The notes under the pieces were generated by a model. That model worked only from the letters and a program-made list of their open reading frames with translations. It was not told where the DNA came from and searched no databases. Made by a program: the position numbers and the translations under genes. From Alishewanella metallidurans (GTDB taxonomy: Bacteria; Pseudomonadota; Gammaproteobacteria; Enterobacterales; Alteromonadaceae), in assembly GCF_036983985.1 (NCBI RefSeq), contig NZ_JALAHQ010000002.1, positions 372,001-436,000 of the forward strand: 64,000 nucleotides of DNA. The letters are read 5' to 3'. This document shows, piece by piece, positions 44,671 through 51,871 of this stretch (positions within the stretch are counted from its first letter, which is position 1; each line of letters starts with the position of its first letter).

Positions 44671-46164
44671 CTACACCAAAAATTTAGCGGACTCGGCTGT
44701 CAAAATGCGAGTTACGTTTTCTAAGCTATTGGCGCTTTTTAATACTTTTTTACCCTGTTCATTTTGCAGCATGGTCATTTGGCTTAACTGCTGCGCGCTT
44801 TGGGCAATTTCACTGCTTGACGCACTTTGTTGCTGTAACGAGCCAGACATCACATCTGAAGATGTTGCAACTTGCTGCGCTTGCAGTAAAATATTTTGCA
44901 ATAAACCGCCACTTTGCTCTGCGTGATGCCGAGTAACCTCTAATTGCTCTACGCTGCGTTTTACTACGTCTACCGACTGCGAGCTATTAACGACTAAGCG
45001 TTCAATCATCACCTTTATTTCATCGGTTGAGCGTCGTGTGCGTGAGGCTAAGGTACGTACTTCATCTGCTACTACGGCAAAACCACGGCCTTGCTCTCCA
45101 GCTCGCGCCGCTTCAATAGCCGCATTTAAAGCCAGCAAGTTGGTTTGCTCAGCAATAGATTCTATAACGTCTATCACTTTACGAATTTCCACCGTAGCGC
45201 CGGCGACATCGTTTACCTTGCGCCCAGTATCGTTAAGGCCATCAGCTAATTGTTGTACTGAACTAATAGTGCTGCTAACCGAGGTTTTACCTTCAACTGC
45301 GGCTTGCTCAGCCAAACGGGCGAATTGCAGCACTTCGTGAGATAAGTTAAACACCTCTTGTACGCTGTGAGACATTTGCTCGGTAGCGGCAGCGATACGA
45401 TCAACCTCAGTCATTTTCTGCATCATATTAGCGGATAATTCAGCGCCCTCACTTAGTAAAATGTCAGACTCATGCTTTAGTGATACCGAACTTTTTTCAA
45501 TAATCGTTATAGTAGCCTGCAACGAATTTAACACCGCGTTAAAACCTTTAATTACTCTTGAATTCACGTCCTTACAACGTTCGGTTAGCTTTATTTTGCC
45601 ATCATCCGTTAATAAAGCGTCAGTTGCGTTAAATAGGGTTTGCGCGACTATAGCTTCACGGTAACTTTGTCGTGCTAACACGACTAACAACACTGACTCT
45701 GCGACAACAAAGGCTGCGTGGATCATAATAATGCTAAACGACAAACTGTCTTCCGGCACCAAGAATACGCCAGTATTTTGCATCTGTAGGTACATAAACA
45801 GTAAATGGTGTACAGCGATAGTAAGCGCGGCTGCCACTATTACCACATAATCGCGAAATGCAATTAGCATCGCTAATAATACAAAAATACCAAAGTGCAG
45901 CTCTAGCATACCCGCCGTTTGATGAATATGCAGCGCGGCAAAAAACATAAAGCTAACGCCGTAACTTACTCGCGCTAACCAATGATCGCCCAGCATGCGA
46001 TAAAACAGGTAGGGTAAACCCGCTGCTGGCAAGCCAATTAATAAGGCAATAAACCAAGTACTGTGCCAGCTGGCTAGCAGTAACGTCATTAATAACAAGG
46101 CAATACTAATGCCGGTCATTACGGTATAAGCGTGTAATCTAAAACGTGGGATAGAATCAAACAT
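44671..46164 (-). CDS. Methyl-accepting chemotaxis protein with polytopic membrane sensor
   Basis: A 497-residue chemoreceptor. Six membrane helices occupy residues 15-185, in place of the common two-helix periplasmic sensor. The cytoplasmic signalling domain follows, with the conserved hairpin tip N-L-L-A-L-N-A-A-I-E-A-A-R-A-G-E-Q-G near residue 345. I see no clear HAMP motif. It should signal to CheA/CheW from within the membrane, perhaps on energy state or hydrophobic ligands. The ATG has AGGAGT upstream. It is divergent from the fructosamine kinase gene. Confidence 0.93.
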   Translation of the reverse strand: MFDSIPRFRLHAYTVMTGISIALLLMTLLLASWHSTWFIALLIGLPAAGLPYLFYRMLGDHWLARVSYGVSFMFFAALHIHQTAGMLELHFGIFVLLAMLIAFRDYVVIVAAALTIAVHHLLFMYLQMQNTGVFLVPEDSLSFSIIMIHAAFVVAESVLLVVLARQSYREAIVAQTLFNATDALLTDDGKIKLTERCKDVNSRVIKGFNAVLNSLQATITIIEKSSVSLKHESDILLSEGAELSANMMQKMTEVDRIAAATEQMSHSVQEVFNLSHEVLQFARLAEQAAVEGKTSVSSTISSVQQLADGLNDTGRKVNDVAGATVEIRKVIDVIESIAEQTNLLALNAAIEAARAGEQGRGFAVVADEVRTLASRTRRSTDEIKVMIERLVVNSSQSVDVVKRSVEQLEVTRHHAEQSGGLLQNILLQAQQVATSSDVMSGSLQQQSASSSEIAQSAQQLSQMTMLQNEQGKKVLKSANSLENVTRILTAESAKFLV

Positions 46165-46291
46165 GGCAACTCCTGTGATTCTGTAAAGCAATTTTTGGCA
46201 AGGCTGGGTTTACGTAACTGTAGCTAATCTAGATCAATGTATTTTCTATTTTATACGCCATACTTGGGCATCAAGACAGTGGAGGTAAATT

Positions 46292-47149
46292 ATGTGGCAG
46301 GCAGTTACAGATCATATCAACAGCGAGCTAGAAAGCAATTTTATTATTGAACATAAAATACAATTATCCGGCGGAAATGTTAATGCGGCTTATCACGTAA
46401 CAGGCAATGGCCAACAGTTTTTTGTGAAAATAAATTTGCGCCAACAACTAGAACAATTTGAAACTGAAGTGCTTAGTTTGCGCACGCTGCAGCGTACTAA
46501 GTGCATACGCGTACCCAACCCTATCTGCTCTGGTTTAACCGTTGATAAGTCTTTTATTGTGCTTGAATACCTGCCGTTTGGCGGCGATACCACAAATGGC
46601 TGGCATAATTTAGCCCAAGATCTGGCAGCACTGCATCAACAACAGCAAGCCGTTTACGGCTTTGACTGGGATAACAGTTTAGCCACCAACACACAGCCCA
46701 ATAAATGGCAACCCAATTGGAGCGTGTTCTTTTCTGAACAACGTATAGGTTGGCAATTACAACTATTGCATGAGCAAGGCCTTGGTTTTGGCAAAGTAGA
46801 TGAAATAGTAGAAAAAACCCGCCAACGCTTACAAGGTTATCAACCTAAAGCCAGTTTGCTGCATGGCGATTTTTGGCGCGGCAATCTTGGTTTTATTGGT
46901 GATATGCCGGCCATATTTGACCCCGCTTGTTATTATGGCGATCGCGAAACCGATATTGCCTTTAGCACCTTATTTGGCCGCTTGCCAGACGCGTTTTATC
47001 AAAGCTACCAGCAACATTACCCATTAGATAAAAATTACGAGCAGCGTAAAGATTTGTATAACCTGTACCATGTACTGAACCATGCCAATTTATTTCGTGG
47101 CGCCTATTTAATTCAAGCGCAAGAGCTAATAAAAAAGCTGTTTTATTAA
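46292..47149 (+). CDS. Fructosamine kinase family protein
   Basis: A 285-residue kinase of the fructosamine/aminoglycoside-type fold. The nucleotide-binding lobe has G-G-N-V-N-A-A-Y-H-V and F-F-V-K-I-N (Lys near residue 48), and the catalytic loop is L-L-H-G-D-F-W-R-G-N-L-G (about residue 190), followed by F-D-P-A-C-Y-Y-G-D-R-E-T-D. It phosphorylates ketoamines or related sugars so that they decay, repairing glycated proteins. An excellent GGAGG site precedes the ATG. Single gene. Confidence 0.93.
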   Translation: MWQAVTDHINSELESNFIIEHKIQLSGGNVNAAYHVTGNGQQFFVKINLRQQLEQFETEVLSLRTLQRTKCIRVPNPICSGLTVDKSFIVLEYLPFGGDTTNGWHNLAQDLAALHQQQQAVYGFDWDNSLATNTQPNKWQPNWSVFFSEQRIGWQLQLLHEQGLGFGKVDEIVEKTRQRLQGYQPKASLLHGDFWRGNLGFIGDMPAIFDPACYYGDRETDIAFSTLFGRLPDAFYQSYQQHYPLDKNYEQRKDLYNLYHVLNHANLFRGAYLIQAQELIKKLFY

Positions 47150-47243
47150 AGTATTAGCGCAAAGCATAGCTACTAGCAGTAATATTTAATAAAGTACACG
47201 CCTTCACTTTATTAACCGTAGTTAACTTAACGGAACGCTATTT

Positions 47244-48005
47244 ATGCTAATAACTCAGCAACCGGTTGCATTAATAACCGGCAGCGCTAAACGGCTAGGC
47301 CGCCAAATGATTAAAACCCTGCACAGCAATGGTTATAGGGTAATTATTCATTGCAACCAGTCTCGCGCTGGTGCTGACGCACTTGCTATAGAACTTAATC
47401 AGCTGCGCGAGCACAGCGCTGCGGTTATTCAGGCTAATTTACTCGACGAAACACACTGGCCGCAGCTAGCACAGCACGCAGTGGCCTGCTTTAATCGACT
47501 AGACGTATTAGTGAACAATGCGTCTAGCTTTTACCCAACGCCAGTTAACAGCGCCAGCACTTTGCAGTGGCAAGATTTATTTGGTACTAACGTAAAAGCA
47601 CCCTACTTTTTAAGCCAAGCTTTAGCGCCAGAGCTGGCCAAGCGACAAGGCGTTATTGTTAACATGGTAGACATTCATGCCGAAAGGCCTTTAGCCGAAC
47701 ACAGCATTTATTGCATGGCTAAGGCCGCATTATTAATGATGACCAAGTCACTAGCCCGCGAATTCGCGCCTACCATTAGAGTAAACGGTATCGCACCTGG
47801 CGCTATTTTGTGGCCACCTGAACAATCAGTTGTACTTCAAGAGCATGATAAGGCCGCAATCTTAGCGCAAATTCCGTTACAGCAACTGGGCTCACCGCAC
47901 GACATTGCAAAAACACTGCTATTCTTATTGCAATCGCCTTATGTCACTGGGCAAATTATTACTGTAGATGGCGGCCGCAGTTTAGGTGCGTCAACTAAGG
48001 CTTAA
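47244..48005 (+). CDS. Pteridine reductase-like short-chain dehydrogenase
   Basis: A 253-residue SDR. The cofactor motif is T-G-S-A-K-R-L-G (residue 13 on), N-N-A-S-S-F-Y-P follows at about residue 91, and the catalytic Tyr-Lys pair is Y-C-M-A-K near residue 155. T-G-S-A-x-R-L-G and N-N-A-S-x-F match pteridine reductase/FolM, which reduces dihydrobiopterin or dihydrofolate. The NADPH preference is inferred from the Arg after the glycine loop. It is followed by the CPXCG gene after 32 bases. Confidence 0.88.
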   Translation: MLITQQPVALITGSAKRLGRQMIKTLHSNGYRVIIHCNQSRAGADALAIELNQLREHSAAVIQANLLDETHWPQLAQHAVACFNRLDVLVNNASSFYPTPVNSASTLQWQDLFGTNVKAPYFLSQALAPELAKRQGVIVNMVDIHAERPLAEHSIYCMAKAALLMMTKSLAREFAPTIRVNGIAPGAILWPPEQSVVLQEHDKAAILAQIPLQQLGSPHDIAKTLLFLLQSPYVTGQIITVDGGRSLGASTKA

Positions 48006-48037
48006 CAATAACCAAGTATGCAGTAAACGGAGGTGTT

Positions 48038-48238
48038 ATGGCTTTACTTAATAGAACCATCGACTGCCCTTTTTGTGGTCACGCTACCCACTTAACTGTT
48101 GAAGTTACCGACGACGACCAAGATTATACTGAAGATTGCAGCAACTGCTGCAATCCAATGCATATTAGGGTGCACAAAGACCAACAGCATCATAAGGTGC
48201 AGCTGTTTATTGACGCCGATGATGAACAATACTATTAA
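48038..48238 (+). CDS. CPXCG motif-containing cysteine-rich protein
   Basis: A 66-residue protein with two cysteine pairs, C-P-F-C-G (residues 10-14) and C-S-N-C-C (about residues 38-42), likely one zinc ribbon. The family is defined by the CPXCG motif and has no known function. A strong GGAGG site precedes the ATG. Its stop overlaps that of the convergent riboflavin synthase gene by four bases. Confidence 0.92.
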   Translation: MALLNRTIDCPFCGHATHLTVEVTDDDQDYTEDCSNCCNPMHIRVHKDQQHHKVQLFIDADDEQYY

Positions 48239-48852
48239 GCAAAACGCGCAGCCATAATGCGTTCAACAGTTTGTACTATAGTTTGAGTTTGTTGGTCCCA
48301 CTCGATGTTTAAACTATCGCCTACCTGCTTTTGGCCTAAAGTGGTAATGCTTAATGTTTCTGGAATTAAATATAAACTAAAACCATCGCTATAGGTTTCG
48401 CCTACGGTTAGGCTACAGCCTTCTACTGCAACAAAGCCTTTGCTTAAAATGTAGCGCATATCGTCGGGGTTTAACTTAAGCCGTATTACGCAGTTATTAC
48501 TGCTTTTATCAATCTGTGTTATTAGCGCTGTGGTTTGAATATGCCCAGATACTATATGGCCGCCCAACTCACTGCCAAACGTTAGCGAGCGCTCAAAATT
48601 AACGTTATCGCCAACCTTTTGCTGGCCTAAGTTGGTTTTACGCAACGTCTCTTCAATCACATCAAAACAGACCCAGCCTAATAGCGCATCAAAATCGGTT
48701 ACCGTTAAGCACACACCATTTATAGCAATGCTGGCGCCGCGATTAAGTTTTTGCAAAAACGCCGATCCAGGCTGCAGTCGTAATTGGCGAAAACCAACTT
48801 CGTCGCGTATTTCGGTTATCACCGCTGTTGTCTGAACGATTCCGGTAAACAT
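48235..48852 (-). CDS. ribE: Riboflavin synthase
   Basis: A 205-residue protein with two lumazine-binding repeats. It begins M-F-T-G-I-V-Q as in the family, with N-G-V-C-L-T-V (residue 45 on) and the second repeat G-H-I-V-S-G-H-I (about residue 97) and E-G-C-S-L-T-V. It converts two 6,7-dimethyl-8-ribityllumazine to riboflavin. It stands outside a rib operon, divergent from a MATE pump with 59 bases between, which leaves no room for an FMN riboswitch. E. coli calls it ribC. Confidence 0.97.
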   Translation of the reverse strand: MFTGIVQTTAVITEIRDEVGFRQLRLQPGSAFLQKLNRGASIAINGVCLTVTDFDALLGWVCFDVIEETLRKTNLGQQKVGDNVNFERSLTFGSELGGHIVSGHIQTTALITQIDKSSNNCVIRLKLNPDDMRYILSKGFVAVEGCSLTVGETYSDGFSLYLIPETLSITTLGQKQVGDSLNIEWDQQTQTIVQTVERIMAARFA

Positions 48853-48911
48853 AAACCCCTATTTGTGCTACATTGCGCGCCATTATTGGCTGCTAAAACG
48901 ATAGACCTACT

Positions 48912-50288
48912 ATGTTACCTTTTTCTCGCTTCGAAGCCAGAACCATCCTAAAACTTTCTGGCCCCATAGTATTGGCACAGCTTACCCAAACGTTAATGTA
49001 TTTTGTTGATACGGTTATGGCTGGCCGATATAGCGCGCTGGATATGGCTGCCATTGCTGTGGCTTCGGGTTTATGGTTTCCGGTAGTAATGACAATTCAG
49101 GGCCTGTTATTAGCTCTCACACCTATAGTGGCGCAGTATTACGGCAGCAAACAAAACAAGCCAGTTGCGCATTTCACTATGCAAGCTATGTATTTAGCTA
49201 TGGTTTTAGCCTTGCTGGCGTTTGTCGCCATGAGCTATGTTTATGTGCCAATAGACCAACTAAATATGGACCCTGCTCTTCGGCAAAAAGCGTTAGATTA
49301 CTTGTACTATGTTAGTTTTGGTTTATTTCCTGCCGCCGGCTACATGGTTATTCGTAGTATGTTTGAAGGCATAGGTAACACCAAAGCCAGCATGTGGATC
49401 AGCTTCGTCGGTATATTAATTAATATCCCTGCTAACTATATCTTTATTTACGGCAAGTTCGGTATGCCGGCACTTGGCGGCGCGGGTTGCGGTATCGCCA
49501 CCGCGCTGGTGTTTTTAGCCATGTTTATTGCAATATTATTTTACGGCTGGTTTAGCCGTACTACCCAGCAATATAAAATACTCCCTGACAGCCTGCGCGT
49601 TAATTTAAAAGACTGTTGGCAAATTGTCGCTATAGGCACACCTATAGCGTTCTCTATCTTTTTTGAAGTTACGCTATTTGCCTGCATTCCATTAGCTATA
49701 GTGCATTTAGGGCCAGTTATGGTGGCCGGCCATCAAATTGCACAAAACTACAGTGGTATTGTCTTTATGATGCCGTTAAGTTTAGGCATGGCCACCACCA
49801 TTCGCGTAGGCCACTTGGTTGGACAGCAAAACTCGCAAGAACTGAAAAAAGCGATCTCTACTGCTATTATCCTGGCCGTATGTATGTCGTTTATTATCGC
49901 CACCTTCACCTTTACTATGCGTACTGGTATTGCCGCATTGTATTCGCCTGATCCAGCCGTTATTACACTGGCAGCATCGTTATTAGTGCTGGCCTGCTTT
50001 TATCAGGTATCAGACGCCATTCAGGTTATATCCGCCTGTGCGCTACGAGGCATGAAAATAACCAAACCGGCATTTTTTGTTACCCTTATTTCGTACTGGC
50101 CAATCGGTTTTGGTTTAGGTGCCGTACTAGGTTTAACCCACTGGATAGTTGAACCTATGGGCGCACATGGTTTCTGGATAGGTATTATTGTTGGTTTAAC
50201 GGTGTCAGCAATACTCTTAGCCATTATCTTAAAACGGGCATTAAACAGGTTAGCTAATGAAAATATGGCTAGTACCACTGCTGCTTAG
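48912..50288 (+). CDS. MATE family efflux transporter, NorM-like
   Basis: A 458-residue protein with twelve membrane segments in two MatE halves. The family signature V-D-T-V-M-A-G-R-Y-S-A-L-D-M-A-A-I-A-V-A-S lies at residues 30-50. It exports cationic drugs or toxins against Na+ or H+. The next gene starts inside its last 32 bases, so the two are translated together. Confidence 0.95.
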   Translation: MLPFSRFEARTILKLSGPIVLAQLTQTLMYFVDTVMAGRYSALDMAAIAVASGLWFPVVMTIQGLLLALTPIVAQYYGSKQNKPVAHFTMQAMYLAMVLALLAFVAMSYVYVPIDQLNMDPALRQKALDYLYYVSFGLFPAAGYMVIRSMFEGIGNTKASMWISFVGILINIPANYIFIYGKFGMPALGGAGCGIATALVFLAMFIAILFYGWFSRTTQQYKILPDSLRVNLKDCWQIVAIGTPIAFSIFFEVTLFACIPLAIVHLGPVMVAGHQIAQNYSGIVFMMPLSLGMATTIRVGHLVGQQNSQELKKAISTAIILAVCMSFIIATFTFTMRTGIAALYSPDPAVITLAASLLVLACFYQVSDAIQVISACALRGMKITKPAFFVTLISYWPIGFGLGAVLGLTHWIVEPMGAHGFWIGIIVGLTVSAILLAIILKRALNRLANENMASTTAA

Positions 50289-51264
50289 CCTTAGCGCTTG
50301 CAGCGATTACAATGGTGATAAAGCACTAGACAAATACCAAAGCCGCTTGGCTAATGTGCTAGAGCTGCAGCGCGCCAACGGTAGCTTAACCGCACCGGAG
50401 GCGCTGATACCTGAACGCGATTTAAAGCAGACCCTGCCCGATGTTCGCTTTAATTTAACCGATGCCTACGCTAGCCGACGCTGCGGCCTAGATACCTTAA
50501 TTGGCGAGCGCAATAGCAGCCTAGGCATAGTCTATACCGCCAGCAAACAGCTAAGTTATGAATTGCGTTTACTGCAAAAATTAGAACACTGCTTAACGCT
50601 AAGCTGGGACGACAGCTCACTATTAAATCAGCTACTACAGGTATACGAGCAAAAACAAGCGAGTATAGGTATTGCCTTCTACAATATGCTGTTTACCGAC
50701 AATACCCTGCGCAAAGAACTTTTAGGCATTCGTAAAGCATTACCGTTAAAAGCCGCACCAGGTTTTACTGAAACTTGGCAAGCATTAACTGAACTTACCC
50801 TATTACAACAGTTTATTAATGAAAAAAACTGGCAAGCTGCCAGTAAAGTAGATATCGAGCAGCAGTTACAGCTGCTATATCAATACAATTTTTTAGCGCG
50901 TTTACAATATAGCTTACGCTTAACGGCACATCAGCTAGTGCAATTAAATAGCCTAACCCAAAACCAAAACAGTAATACACTCTGTCCAAACGGGCGTGAC
51001 AGCGAACAACTGCGCATATTGGCGAATGTGTTTCAGAAATATTTTATTGGTGAAATACAGCTTTATAGCACAGAGCTAAGTCGCTATCAGCAACAACTAT
51101 GGCCGTTATTGCAACAGCTTTACCAGCAAACGCCTCTAGAGCAGCCACTGCAACAACGCTTTGAGTACAGCTATCACAGTATGCGCAACGAGCTTAGCCA
51201 GCACGTTAAATGGTGGCAAACCCTTAACGGCCAATGCCCATTACAGCTAAACGGCCAGAAATAA
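50257..51264 (+). CDS. DUF3080-like lipoprotein
   Basis: A 335-residue predicted lipoprotein (lipobox L-S-A-C, Cys at residue 15). The rest is mostly helical, rich in Gln and Leu, with C-x-L-D near C-L-T-L-S-W-D. It resembles the DUF3080 family of Alteromonadales and Vibrionales, whose function is unknown. It begins within the MATE gene and has an AGG site there. The 3' half shows Q-Q-L-W-P-L-L-Q-Q-L-Y-Q-Q-T type repeats of Gln and Leu. Confidence 0.8.
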   Translation: MKIWLVPLLLSLSACSDYNGDKALDKYQSRLANVLELQRANGSLTAPEALIPERDLKQTLPDVRFNLTDAYASRRCGLDTLIGERNSSLGIVYTASKQLSYELRLLQKLEHCLTLSWDDSSLLNQLLQVYEQKQASIGIAFYNMLFTDNTLRKELLGIRKALPLKAAPGFTETWQALTELTLLQQFINEKNWQAASKVDIEQQLQLLYQYNFLARLQYSLRLTAHQLVQLNSLTQNQNSNTLCPNGRDSEQLRILANVFQKYFIGEIQLYSTELSRYQQQLWPLLQQLYQQTPLEQPLQQRFEYSYHSMRNELSQHVKWWQTLNGQCPLQLNGQK

Positions 51265-51317
51265 GCCATTGATACGGCGAAAAATGCACCAAACAAGCCC
51301 GTTTAGCAGAAAAACAC

Positions 51318-51346
51318 TTGCCAATGCAGCAGCAGCACAATAACAT
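51318..51346 (+). promoter_or_regulatory. Candidate sigma-70 promoter of tRNA-Val
   Basis: TTGCCA (five of six) and TAACAT (four of six) lie 17 bases apart. A start about 42 bases before the tRNA is normal for a trimmed 5' leader. Confidence 0.4.
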
Positions 51347-51394
51347 AGCCGCCGTTGTTAGCTGCGTTACTTGCGCACCAAACAATAACAGAGT

Positions 51395-51471
51395 GCGTCC
51401 TTAGCTCAGCTGGTTAGAGCACCACCTTGACATGGTGGGGGTCGGTGGTTCGAGTCCACTAGGACGCACCA
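51395..51471 (+). tRNA. tRNA-Val (anticodon GAC)
   Basis: A 77-base cloverleaf: acceptor GCGTCCT/AGGACGC, D arm with AGCTCAGCTGGTTAGAGC, anticodon stem CCACC/GGTGG around loop TTGACAT (anticodon GAC), T arm with GGTTCGAGTCC, and an encoded CCA. The discriminator base is A. A strong terminator follows ten bases later. It marks the left edge of the copper block. Confidence 0.97.
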
Positions 51472-51480
51472 AAAAATTCA

Positions 51481-51518
51481 AACCACAAAGCCGCTTTTAG
51501 AGCGGCTTTGTGGTTTCT
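51481..51518 (+). terminator. Rho-independent terminator after tRNA-Val
   Basis: A perfect 15-bp stem, AACCACAAAGCCGCT with its complement, and a 5-base loop TTTAG. The T run is short (TTT, part in the stem), but stem length and position support termination. Confidence 0.85.
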
Positions 51519-51871
51519 GCTAACCTATAAAACTTCCCAGTAACGCAGTTTTATTTGACCACTGCACATCGCAAGCTAATGGTTTATATTCAGATGCGAA
51601 GAAGTTTGTGCCACTTACATCAACATATAGCAACAAGTAAGCGTTTAAACTTGAGGATATAAAACACTTATAGTTTTAAGTACACTAAGCTTATAAGAAA
51701 TCTAAATGCTTTTTTGCTTTATTTTGCACCAATTGAGTATCCCTGATGCTGCGTAATACTTTCCAGAACAGCTATGTGTATTATCTTCTGTATACTCCGT
51801 AGACGCCTTTAAAGAAGCACTAGCGCACAAATTAGTTATTACCATAGTTACCCTGTTTAAAAGGAAGAAAA
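51519..51871. other. Gene-free stretch before the copper ATPase
   Basis: About 350 A+T-rich bases. I see no clear coding frame, no CueR-type operator (ACCTTCC with GGAAGGT) and no copy of the tRNA 3' end. The only firm signal is AAAGGAAGAAAA just before the copA ATG, its ribosome binding site. A 78-residue minus-strand frame at 51702-51938 runs into copA and has no family look. Confidence 0.6.

Noticed and set aside
48853..48911. FMN riboswitch before riboflavin synthase
   Set aside because: Only 59 bases separate the gene from the divergent MATE gene, too short for the aptamer, and no RFN-type sequence is seen.
51395..51471. tRNA-Val 3' end as an integrase attachment site
   Set aside because: I found no second copy of the tRNA 3' end in the window and no integrase gene, so an att pair cannot be supported; only the position is suggestive.
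51519..51871. CueR-type operator before the copper ATPase
   Set aside because: No ACCTTCC/GGAAGGT-like dyad or 19-base-spaced promoter is visible.
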